DNA from: Symbiodinium sp. CCMP2592
Lineage: Eukaryota > Sar > Dinophyceae > Suessiales > Symbiodiniaceae
Direction: 5' to 3'
Assembly: GCA_905221615.1 (NCBI GenBank)
Contig: CAJNDT010006155.1
Location: forward strand, 1 to 64,000
Length of the DNA stretch: 64,000 nt
In this document: positions 11,761 to 21,989 of the stretch, piece by piece
Layout: each line of letters begins with the position of its first letter
How positions within the stretch are numbered: the stretch's first letter is position 1
Position numbers and translations under genes: made by a program
Notes under the pieces: model-generated
Database searches by the model: none
The model's input: the letters and a program-made list of their open reading frames with translations, nothing else
What the model was told of the DNA's origin: nothing

Positions 11761-12017
11761 ACAGACACGGCGGTGAGTGCCGGCGGGAGCAATCGAAGGC
11801 AGTGGTGCACGCGGGAGACGTGCGGTACAACAGCAGTAGCTACGAGAACTGCAGGTCATGGATGCCAGGGAACACCTGCAGGAGAGCACGGTGCTACGCG
11901 GAAAGGTGTTGGTGCTGCACAGCAAAGTTTTTTTCCCGGACTTTTACGCCTGCACGGCTCCCGAGGGTCCGTCTACCTGTCCGCCGAAACTACAGTAGGC
12001 TACCCCGCTACGGCCAA

Positions 12018-13253
12018 CTAGCGCAATGGCAACCGGCTCGGCCCCGCCACTTCGGCGAGGTCGAGCACACGGTCCAGTTCCGGGCCCTGCCACTGGCTTG
12101 CGTGTGGCGTGCCCAGGGCCGTGCTGGCTACGGCCTGCTGCACCGCGACGGCTGAAGCCGCCCACCCCCGTCGCGTCCAGGCGGAGGCGGCAGCGGCTCG
12201 CAGCGCCGGTGGTGCCCCTTGGGCTCGGACGCGCACCAAGTCTCGAACGAGCCGCTGCGCTGCTTCGCTCCAGCGCCCCCAACTTCGGAGCCAAGCACGA
12301 CGAGTTGCTGAGGGCCGCCAGCGCTGAGCTCTGGGTATAGGTGGCTCGCTTGCACCGCTCAGCAACTCGCAGCATGGCGCCGTCATGCGCCGCGGTGCCG
12401 GGTTGCGGCATTGCGGCTGGCCCGTACGAGTCAGTGGCGACACGAGGGTCGCGTCGCAGCACAGTGCTCCTCCCATGGGCGTCGCTCCATAGATCACCAG
12501 ATCAAGGCGGCGCCTGTCGTCCGGGGCGACGCCCGGAGCAGTCGTGTTGCAGAGCCATTGCTGCAGGACTACTTGGCCGTCCGCCCCGACAGCTTCGCGC
12601 GCCACCCTCACCCAGGCCCGTTCGACGACTTTGGCTCGTCTAGCAAGCAGCCCAGTGCGCGGGCACGCCAGGGCATGATCGCCGTGCACATCGACGAGTC
12701 CGCCACATCCGGGAGAGGGGCCGCAGTGACTCGCGCGAAGGGGCAGTGGGAGGCGCAAACGGCGGCGCAAGGCGAGCTGCATGGCTTGCGGCGGCAGTGT
12801 TGGCTGGGTCCGCCGGTATGGCTGTTAACCAGGCACCTGCGTGCGGGCCTGCCCGGGAACGCAAGAGCGAGCAGGCGCTTGGTGGCAAGGCTGGGAGCAA
12901 CGTGCGGTCACGGAAGTGAAGGTTGCGAGTTCGCGACGCAGTGTGCTGCCAGCCGTGCGGCCAATCGCCCAGGCCTCTGGCGGTCACCGGTGGCGGGCGA
13001 GCGCCATCCGCAATCGCTCGCCAGGAAGGACACTCCTGCCAGCCTTCAGCTCGAAGGACGTTGCGTGCCGCCGCTGCGCTGCGTAGGCACGCCGCTTCTG
13101 TTTCCTCTGCTTCCAATTGGCGGACGCATGCCTCGGCCAAAACCGGGGCGCGCTCGCCGCCAGGCCTAAACCGCCAAGCGATGCGGGGAGAGTCGCCAAG
13201 GTGCTTGCGCCCTCCGCCTCGCTAGACGAGACCCCGCCGAGGCAGGCCTGCAA
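12018..13253 (-). mobile_element. LINE 3'-end fragment with frameshifts
   Basis: Reading down the minus strand: PASLGGLGLAAS (about 13.19 kb), ACVRQLEAEE, WPHGWQHTASRTRNLHFR, RSRAGPHAGAWLTAIP, then a shift of frame near 12780 into LALRRRLRLPLPL, GDHALACPRTGLLARRAK, DDRRRLDLVIYG and LCCDATLVSPLTRTGQPQ. After further shifts come VVLGSEVGG and a closing PSRLPLR at 12018. The order matches the C-terminal half of dinoflagellate non-LTR ORFs, including the H/D-H-A-x-C zinc-knuckle-like and DATLVSPL motifs. At least three frame changes make it a dead copy. The terminal PLR-stop looks like the natural end of the ORF. Confidence 0.72.
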
Positions 13254-13908
13254 GGTTTACGTGTGTGCATTCGGACCAATGCGAGCGCATGCGAAAGCAT
13301 GGACATGCATGGACGCCAAAGACGTCGGTTTCTCCTCCGCAGCGGGGTGGGCCACAACGCTGGCAGCAGCGGGAGCCGCAGGCGGCAGCATTGCCTGGAG
13401 CACAGGCGAAGTGGACGGGCACCCGGTCCGACTGCTTCCCGAGAAGGGCGCTCGTGCCAGCCGGAAAGGCACCCGAGCTGCACGAGGTCCCCGCCGAAAT
13501 GTGCTGGCAGCTTCCGCCGGTTGGCAGCCGCCAGGAGCCTCGCTAGTGACCTGGCACGAGCGCCTCCGTAGGACCAGGTAGGCACAGACCACTTTGACTG
13601 TGGGCTGCCGGAAAAAGGTGCGTGAAAAAGCAAAAAATTCAGCCCGCAGGAGTTCGCATGCTTCAACTGCGCTCCTGAGGCTCGAGCTTGCGCGCTGCTT
13701 GCGAGCAAGCGCCGCCTTCTCCACGACACTGGCTTCCAACCCTCCTGCCTTCGGCGACTTGCCCCGCACCCGCTGCACCTGCAAACGCGGACAAAACTGT
13801 CGACACCACTCGAGGATGGCATCAGCCTGCCTATCGTACATCGACCATGGCATCGCTGGCCGCTTCCGTGCAACGCTTGACGTCCTAGTTTGCTTGATTG
13901 AGTTCTAG

Positions 13909-14330
13909 TTGGAGCCGTTTTCTTCTAGGGTTCTCCCTGCTTTGCCTTCCAGCCATGAGCTCACCTTTGACTCGCCTGTTTTCCGCGCTTTGGTGCTCCG
14001 CCGGCTTTGCTTGCCTTTGCCACTCGACGCTGCAGCCTGTCGCTGCCGCCGTCCCGTTGACCCACTCGCCGCCGACCACCGCGCTGCTTGCCCCTGCTCT
14101 GGCATCTTGCACTCCCGTGGCTTCCCGCTCGAGCGAGCTGCTGCCTGTGTTTGAAGCGAAACCGTGGCCTGCAATGTTCTCGTGCGCGATTTAGACATTC
14201 ACTCCTAGCGCCTCGATGACTGCCGTATTGACGTCCTCGCAAATGAACTTGCCCTTTGGGGCGGACACCACCCGTGTGTCCCCTCTCGATGCCATTGGAG
14301 CTGTGCGCCGGCATCGTGTTGCTGAGTTGA
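13909..14330 (+). mobile_element. LINE 3'-end fragment, plus strand
   Basis: The plus-strand frame holds FRALVLRRLCLPLPLDAAAC, then DHRAACPCSG and RGFPLERAAACV. After frame shifts come DDCRIDVLANELALW and DTTRVSPLDAIGA, equivalents of VLANGLPLW and DATLVSPLTADGA in related elements. A stop interrupts VRDLDIHS. The orientation is opposite to the fragment ending at 12018, so these are separate insertions. Confidence 0.62.
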
Positions 14331-14769
14331 CCTAGGTATGAGCGAACACTGCCATACATGCGATGCAAACATCAGAAAATGCAACCAGACGCAAATACAA
14401 ACACACAGGCAAATACAAACGCAAAGAGAGACACGAACGACAATGAGCGCGACTAGCCGGTCGTTCATAGCGTGACGAGGACGGTGCCGATATGTCGTTT
14501 AGGCTTGTGCTGCAGGACGCAAAATAGGAATCAAGGATGGAGTCGCCTGATTGAGCCCACCTTTCCAACAGGTGTGGGAGTTGTGTGGAATCCCACACAG
14601 GTGTTGCATTCCCTGGAATGTCCCGGAGTGCCTGGCCTAGGATCGTTTGTGAAAGGTCCTCCGCTAGCGTCAGTGCTGAAGGCGAGCAGCAGGGAAAGCA
14701 GGGAAAGCCTTACATCCCTTACCATCCACCCACCAAGACTTGTTCCTTGCGCTGGCATTCTGAAGCTGC

Positions 14770-14940
14770 CCAGTTCGTTTGCGTCCTCGCTCGATGCGAC
14801 CACGGTTGCGGCCTGCAACCATAGCCGCCTCCACCTCTCGATGGTCTGCCTGGTCGCCGGCACCGCCAATGTTGACGGCGACCACCCCCTGCTCAGCGAG
14901 TCCGAGGTCCTTGCCTCAACAACTCGTCCCACCTGTTGCC
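14770..14940 (+). mobile_element. LINE tail fragment, plus strand
   Basis: The stretch is closely related at DNA level to the minus strand of 10.66-10.81 kb (shared GGTTGCGGCCTGCAACCATA and GACGGCGACCA blocks) and encodes DGDHPLLSESE in one frame. It represents the same LINE C-terminal tail as at 10.64-11.03 kb in opposite orientation. Confidence 0.5.
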
Positions 14941-15181
14941 AGCTGCTGCGCGTTCTCGCCAGAACAGCGCGCAGCAGTAGTGCTTGCTTCTTGCATGGGA
15001 ACCGCGGAGCTCCAGTCACAAAAGGTGCGTGTAAAATTGGTCCCCCAACAAGGGCTATGCCGCAAGCTTTCGCGGGCGGGCGTGCTCGCTCGCTTGTGGT
15101 TTTTCTTTACGCACACTTTTTGCGACCAATACAAGCGTGATCCCAGTGCACCTGCCGTCTGCGTAGTGGCGGCAGCCTAGG

Positions 15182-15381
15182 TCCGCAGCGGGAGCCGGCT
15201 GGGAGCCAACGGCAGCGTGCGCACGCCCAGCTCGCACCCGTGCGAGGAGCCTGAGGAAGGCTGTGAGCTCCGGGCACCAGCGGCCACCAACCTCGACAGC
15301 GAACACCACGAGGTGGCAGCGCGGCGAACGAGGCAAGGGCCCCGGAGGTCGCACAAGCTGCGCGGTGGTTAAAACATACAC
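15182..15381 (-). mobile_element. LINE tail fragment, minus strand
   Basis: The minus-strand frame contains RCHLVVFAVEVGGRWCPEL followed by FLRLLARVRAGRA, the counterpart of the LVVLAMEVGGRW..EA..FL..LARAR segment of dinoflagellate LINE ORFs. Both flanks are lost. Confidence 0.55.
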
Positions 15382-15464
15382 GTCGTCGAAGAGCGCAAAA
15401 AGCTGTCTAACGCATACTGCACACTCCCCTCCCAGAATCGACCAAGTTTAACCCCTGGAACTGC

Positions 15465-15640
15465 GCAGTAGTACGGTCGGAATACAATAATAGTACAGTA
15501 CCAGTACAGTAGTACCGTAATAGTGCGAAGGCCGTATAGTACTGCCCTGTTTGTACCATGGTAGCACAGTGGTAGTACAGTAATCATGCAGTGGTAGCAC
15601 AGGAGTAGTACATAGTAGTACAATAGTACCTGAGTAGTAC
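15465..15640 (+). repeat. AGTAGTAC-type degenerate simple repeat
   Basis: The stretch is dominated by AGTA, GTAC and CAGTA units (AGTACAGTACCAGTACAGTA and similar) with scattered substitutions. No coding signal is seen in it. Confidence 0.7.
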
Positions 15641-15979
15641 CGTAGGGTTTAGGTTTAAGCGGGGTTTCGGGCTCAGGGAAAGCTTCGGGCTCCAGGCTGG
15701 GTTGCAAGGTTTGGGCGTGGGTTTAGGTCGCGGATGCTTTAAGGTTGACCATCAGCAGTCAGGACCGTCACACCAAACAAAAACACACCAGCCCAAAAAA
15801 ACACACTAATTCGGCCGCCGTTGTTTTTGGTACCGGCCTGAATATTTGAGATAACGCATTATAAAGGCACATCGGATTAAATCAGCCGTAACACTACTCG
15901 TAATAGTCGCAGTCGCAATAGTTGTGGTGGGGAAACCGCAGTAACCGCAGCAGTATTTTTTTTTATTGCAAGCTGCAGC

Positions 15980-16160
15980 CGGAGCGGTAGCGGTGGTCGC
16001 GGTGGTGGTGGTAGCGGCAGGGTAGTGTTAGTGGTCGTGGTATTGGTAATGGTCGTGGTAGTTGCAGTGGTCGCAATCGTCGCTGTCGTAGTATAACAGT
16101 ACTAGTAGTTGTCGTCGTCGCTGTGGTGGTGGTGGTAGCGGTGCAAAAATCGGCAATACT
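15980..16160 (+). repeat. GTGGTG/GTAGCG-type trinucleotide-like repeat
   Basis: Irregular runs of GTG, GTA and GCG triplets, ending in GTGGTGGTGGTAGCGG near 16123-16141. It lies just 5' of a LINE fragment and has no recognised gene. Confidence 0.6.
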
Positions 16161-16539
16161 AAGAGTGGCATCGTAGCAGCAGTAGTACCAGTTGAAGGTA
16201 AGGAAGGAGTACGTAATAGACAGTAGGTACTTTGTGTGGTGCGGCAGCGCAGCAGGGGCCACCTCGGGATTTCAGGATGATCGACTGCTATTGAAAGTGC
16301 TGCCTGACAAAAGCACTGCACAATATTGCGCAATACAATGCTACTGGCGTTTCCGGACGGAATATTCTGAGCTCGCAACCTGGACCCCAGTCAGGCCCGT
16401 GCCCTCACTGTTCTCCCGACGTCAGCCGTTGTCACCCTGCCACCCGAACACCTCCGGGTGCTCCTTCGACGGCTCCGTCTGCCTCTACCCCTCGTGCCTC
16501 GCACCTGCCGCTGCCGGGGCCGCCTCGACCCGCCACCGC

Positions 16540-17000
16540 CCCGCTTGTGCCACCACATCCGGAATGCGGGCGCCCCGAGCAATGCCCGCGAGTTGCCCGC
16601 AACGTCCGGCTCGCTGAGATGAACATTGGTGTTTCCGTCAGCGACGCGCGGTGCATTGAGGTCGTCGCAAACGGCCTGCCCGTATGGCACGGGGCGCAGC
16701 TTGCGCTTAGCTCGTCGACGAGCGGCCGCCTTGCTTTGCCACCTTGCCCCGGCACCGTGCGGCCAGCCTCCCACTACCCTTCCGGGCCGCTGCCTGTGCA
16801 GGCTGGGTCCAGCGCTGGTCCAGCCTCCTTTCGGTCGCCGCCATGCGTGCCTTTGCGGCGTCCCTCCTCGAGCTGCCGCCTGGTGACCTTTGCGGTGGCA
16901 GGAGAGGCGCCCGATCTCCACGAAGTCCTTGCCGAGGTCCGAGGCGGCCCTCCGCTGGCTGGTCGCTAGCCGCCTGCCGGCACCCTGATTCGAACCAGCC
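16540..17000 (+). mobile_element. LINE 3'-end fragment, plus strand
   Basis: The plus-strand frame 16547-16969 carries NVRLAEMNIGVSVSDAR and IEVVANGLPVWHGAQLAL. A second frame has RWSSLLSVAAMRAFAASLLE near 16.8 kb, then a decayed tail. This is the usual order, V.LRDMN..V...D.R.IEV.A.GLP..HGAQLA followed by RW..LLS.AA..A.A.SLLE, of dinoflagellate LINE ORFs. Frameshifts make it a relic. Confidence 0.68.
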
Positions 17001-17302
17001 CGTAGGCCGCAGCCTTCACGTGCACTGGCCCCTCGGTTGCTGCTCAAAAAGCGGCGTGCTGAAAAAAACAAAAAACTTCTGCTGCCCGGCTGGGTGCGCC
17101 ATGTGGCATCCTCATGTCCATGACCCCATGTGTTGATAATCCAAGGTGTACACAAGGCATATAAGGCTTGTTGTTGTCAGCATCTGGTCGTGCATTTAGG
17201 AGAAGGGTCGGGCATTGAGAAGCCGTGGCTTGCAGGTCTAAACATCCGGACCGAAATAGAATTACGAGTAACGGCCATCCGGGAGTAGGGACGGCAGCTG
17301 CA

Positions 17303-18741
17303 ATGGTGCGAGACATCGCAGATCTCGTGGAAGATGGCACGGTCGATGAAGAGATGAGGACCGTTACGATGAGATCTATCAACACTCTCCGGGACGAACT
17401 CGGCCTGGGGGGTAAACCCGACGCTTCAGCAGCAAGGTCACAGGCTGCCATCAGCGTCTGACTCTGACCTTTTTGCAAAAGGGCCTTTCACACAATCACA
17501 CCTTGTGGGAAAGCCTCAGGAACAAGGGATGGCACGATCTTCACAGAATCACTCCTGAATACAAAGAGAGGTAAACGGCTTTCGCGTGACACAGACCGCC
17601 ATGCAAGCCATTGCGGAGCAGGTTGACGAGTTGAGCAATACTCAGAAGGCAAGTGTGACGGTTCACGTACCTTTGTCACTTCAAGCGCTTGTTTGGGATG
17701 GCGTTGAGTGGCCATTCAGCGACGTGGGCAAATGGTGATCGCATTCGTGAGCAGGCACAGGGAGTCCTCAAAACAGTTTTCGTTGACCCGATCATTGAAG
17801 TTGCAAGGAAGACAATTAGGGCACCGATCATCAACCTCAATCACGATCTAAGGTTCTGCGGCATGGGCAACCATGAGCTTCGCAAGAAGGTCGGGAACTT
17901 CCTAGGTTTCCATGCAATGGGAGCTTACATTGCGCTAGAATTGAGAGTGCGGGGATGTGTGGTGATTCATGGGCCGTCGTTTTGGTCGAAGATGGCATGC
18001 CAGATGAAGCAGTCCAACACTGGCACACATATGCTATCCGTTGATCCTCATGGCGATGGAGATGAACACTTGAGACATTGGAGGGCATTCGCCATCTATG
18101 AGAAACAATTGTTAAGTGAAAAGATGGTTTTTGCGTGCTTCATCGATCATGCGAAGATTTCCGAATGGGATGAGAACATCAAAGCCCAGACAATTTCTCG
18201 CCCGGAGTTTGTCGAGATATGGGAGGACAAAGGGAACGTGCCAACTAGTGCAGATCTTCCTGCAAGCAAGTGGTTCACAGTAGAGAGCCGACAGCAGATC
18301 CAATCCGGAGCGCAGGGATACAGTATTGCCGAGCATGCCTCCGTGATTTGGCAGTATTTCCACATCGCACTGACCATTCACGAGGCCTACTACGACGATC
18401 GGCATTGCTGGTTCAAGATGGAGACACACGCTAGCCCCAACCCCAACTACGTCAACGGTAAAGCCTTCTTCTGCGATGGGTGCCCGGGGATGAAAGATGG
18501 ATGCCCCAACATATGCATTGGTTGTGCACACACCTCGGCACTCAAGCTTCAGCATTCCTTGGCAAATTTCGCAAAATCGATTGAATCCCAACAGTACTCG
18601 CTGGCCTGTGCCATATATGCGTACGACCGGGGTCTACAGTTCTGTGACCCCAGGTTAGACGTCAGAGCATTCCTCAAGCAGTGCATCACGTATGTGTACA
18701 CTGACTATGGCAACACGATTTCACACCGCAGTGGAAAGTAG
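17303..18741 (+). CDS. Plus-strand gene of unknown function
   Basis: The last and longest exon is open through 18741 (TAG); its first in-frame ATG is at 17698. The encoded stretch is about 347 residues with normal composition (for example FCGMGNHELRKKVGNFLGF, AIYEKQLLSEKMVFACFIDH) and a cysteine cluster FCDGCPGMKDGCPNICIGC that could bind zinc. Upstream pieces also look coding: ATG 17303 (MVRDIADLVEDGTVDEEM), about 17497-17570 (LWESLRNKGWHDLHRI) and 17590-17735 (MQAIAEQVDELSNTQKAS ... ALVWDGVEWPFSDVGKW). The last of these runs into TGA at 17736 in a frame different from the long exon, and a one-base shift there would join them. I do not recognise a family. Confidence 0.55.
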
Positions 18742-21050
18742 TACTCGCCGCCAAGCTTGCAAGGAAATCACGTGTATGATGTATGTAAACCTTGTAAGGA
18801 TGGATGGTGTAGACGGACTGTGATGAAGAAATCACAGTCGCAGAGAACAACCTAAAATCGGATTAGCTGTTCTAACCGGACGGGCCGGGTTTGGAGGAAC
18901 TGTGATGCATACATCGCCAACACAAAAACTTTTTCCTGCCCCGAAGAGATCACATAACCGAGTATTTTGTTCAAATGTTGGGTTGCAGGCACCGAATGAT
19001 GTGATATGATGTTGTCTCAGGTTTCAATATTTGCTTTCTGAGTGGGTATAATTTAAGCCGTTACAGTATAATCTCGGGAGCCGGAACCCTGCAAAATTTG
19101 CCGCCCGTCAGGCCAGCGATGTTTTTTAAAAAACTGAATCCGCGACGTCGGAATCCCCGATATTGTCATACATTGTTGGTGTAGATTATAGCTTCCTTGA
19201 AGGCTGAAAGGAAACACACGGTCAAATTGCTCGTGCCTTCCGCCCGAGCCATATCTGCACCACCTCCACTTTCCATTTGTGGGACCACGCAGGGCAACGT
19301 CTCGGCCGCGACTGTACGCCCTCGTCAACCCGACTCGCTTGTTGGCTGATAAGAGCGTTGCAGCCTTCTTGGGCAACTGCTATTATTTCGTCACTGTACC
19401 GGAACGCGCCGCGCCGGCCGCCCATTGAAGCCGTAGGTTGGTGCGATGCTTCAACCAGATCCCTCTGCTCGGCGAGCGAGTAGCCCCCCGGTGAGGTCAC
19501 CGAACCGGCAGACCTGGCCTCCGGTTTATTAGGAGTAGGGCAGACAAGGATCCGAGCAAAGCGGCAGCTAACGGTTAACGCAGCCTGCGATATTCGCCGG
19601 CTCAGCGCTCCGGCGTCGGGCGGCCAGGCAGGCAGAAACACTGGCTCGTGGAAGCGAAGGCTACGAGTGTGCGAGTAGGCAATGCGTCTCATTGCCTGGA
19701 AGGTGGACAATCGCTGAAACCCTCATCGCAAGGAGCGGGCGCCTTGCTCGCGCGCGCTGCCTCAAAGAGACCACAATATTTTGCCTGGCCCCCGCAGCTG
19801 AGAGCAGATCCCATGGGTGCGCGGAGGACCGGTTAAAGTATCAGCCCGCCCCGCCTGGAGCCGCCTCTCTCGGCGGAAAGAAGTCCGAGCCCGCGGAGCG
19901 CGGTGGGCAGCCTCATGCCATGCGGCGGGATGCCACCGGCCGGTGAAGGCATGTCACATCTCAGCTCCATGCGAATTGGAGTACCGGGCGACTCCTCTCA
20001 AGCCCCGCAAACTCCGAGTGGCCGAGCAGCACCCGGCAAGCCCAATACACCACTCCCGGCAATCCGGTCCCTCTGCGGGGCTGTACGCTGTTGTGCCAAC
20101 ATTGGATGCGATCCCACAGTCGCGCCGGCTTTTTGAAAGAGATCAAGCGCAGCGAAGTAGGGACCGAACTCCCGACCGCTCTGCCCCAGTTCACGGCCGC
20201 GTGTGATGCCGGCCAAACCTTTCAAGGCGTGCCGTTCCTTCTCCTGGGTCTCAAGCAGTCGTTCACTGTCACTCTGAACGCCGTGTGGGATGCAAGCCTT
20301 GGCGGACTGACCAAGCACCTGCACGAGTGGGAACATCGTCCGATGCATGTTTTGCCGGACAGTGCAGACAGGGTGGCTCTCCTCGGCGTCCGGGCAATGC
20401 AGGCCAGTGGCCGCGTTTGCTCGAGACTGCAGGCCGCTCACCCCATCAGGACACTTCTCGCACAGAAGTTCGAAGTGGCGAGTTTTCCGTGCCGGAGGTC
20501 GCGAAACGCCGATGAGACTTTGACACTCTCAGCCGGCCGGAGACCTCCGACTCGAAGAGAACGCTACGGCGCTACCTGCAGCTTCGGTGATCCTCCCGGA
20601 AGCAACAGTCCTGCAAGTACTCCGCCGCAAAGTGGCTGTGCAGTGTCGGGGTGTTGCACAGATGAAACTCTGCAGCTCAAAAAGAAAGGGCTCCATACGA
20701 AAGGGAAATTCACGGAGGAGAAGCTGCATGGACTTGTACAATCCTGCGATCTGCATCACTTTTGCGGAGAAACAGAAGATGCTGTCGATCTGACGTAAGG
20801 CTCCGCTGAGTTGTTCGGTGCTTTCCGCATTCGAACAAAGAATTTTTCTGGGATGTGCCAGAATCTGAGACCTGACAACTTGTAGACGTTGAGTTGCAGT
20901 GCTGATCATGCCCTATAGGCCAGGAATGCAGAACAGGCAGGTCATGCGCACAGTAATTATCAACTCCAGGACAATGAGTTACGCATCAGTGGTGAAGCAT
21001 TTGCCTTGTGTGTGGAGCTCAGCCTGCGGTTCTCCTCTATCCTTCAAGGG
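18742..21050. other. No firmly recognised gene
   Basis: Open frames of 100-230 codons occur on both strands (plus 20091-20798; minus 19222-19710, 19998-20441 and 20529-20909). The minus frame starting at ATG 20909 (MISTATQRLQVVRSQILAH) and the minus frame around 19500 (YSDEIIAVAQEGCNALISQ) have the most protein-like composition, but I cannot assign a family or exon structure. Confidence 0.3.
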
Positions 21051-21989
21051 CTAACATGAGGTAACTGTAGAATGCAAGCGTCTTCATCATTTCGATCGAA
21101 GAAGCAGCCGCGACACATGGCAGCATCCGCTCCCCGCGAACAAGGTTTGAACTTAGGCTGGCAGCCGATCCTTTTGCCAGCACATCCCGACTCCAGATTC
21201 CTTGTGCGCATATAAATCCAGATGTGGCTTGCCTTTCGCTAGGCTCGGAGAGAAGAACAACAACGAACCGTTCGGAGCATTGGCTGAAGCTGCAGGAAGA
21301 CAAACGGCGGAGTCCAAGCAAGGGTATGCAGACAACGAAGTAATGAGTGAAGGAAGTGATGTGAGATGCAGAGCTTGTGAATGTTCACGCGAACACGAAT
21401 AGCCACATCAGTCAGTGTCTTTGAAGAGCTCTGGGAGAGCACCAGCACTGCATGTACTTGCACGAGGAGATCGAACATATGGTGATGATGGCGCCGTGTC
21501 GGATCCGTCAAGCGACAGCTTGCGTCACGACAGTATAACACGCTCAAGTAAAAGGAATTGTCCAGGACCCCTTGCACGACTAATTAAAGGATGCTTACTG
21601 GAAACTGCCATTCGGTATCGGAGGCAAAACCGCCCGAAGCTCAGAGAGCTGTTTTGTCTAGATGAAGCAATGATTCGACCTTCTGGCCAGTATGTACACA
21701 GCAGCTGCGCCCAATCCACAGAGTCGAATTGCAAAGGGAAGACATCCGACGCAGGGCAGCTGCAGGAGCTCGACGCTGGATTGCATTCGCAAGATGTCCG
21801 CTACCCTCGCTTGATATTCCGTAAAGTCGCCGTGTCGAGAGATCACAGGAGCTGGGTGGCCAATCGGGACGCCAGAGAATCCGGAAGAGACGCAGCCCCG
21901 AAGTTCAGCTTGGTGTGGGAATGCTCGGTGGGGTTCAAGTTGAAGAGAGCCTTGTGGACGTCGAGAGCATCGGGAAGCATAGCTGCCCG

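Noticed and set aside
13257..13873. Minus-strand ORFs of about 200 codons upstream of the LINE fragment
   Set aside because: Composition follows the high GC of the block and no LINE or other motif is visible; left unannotated.
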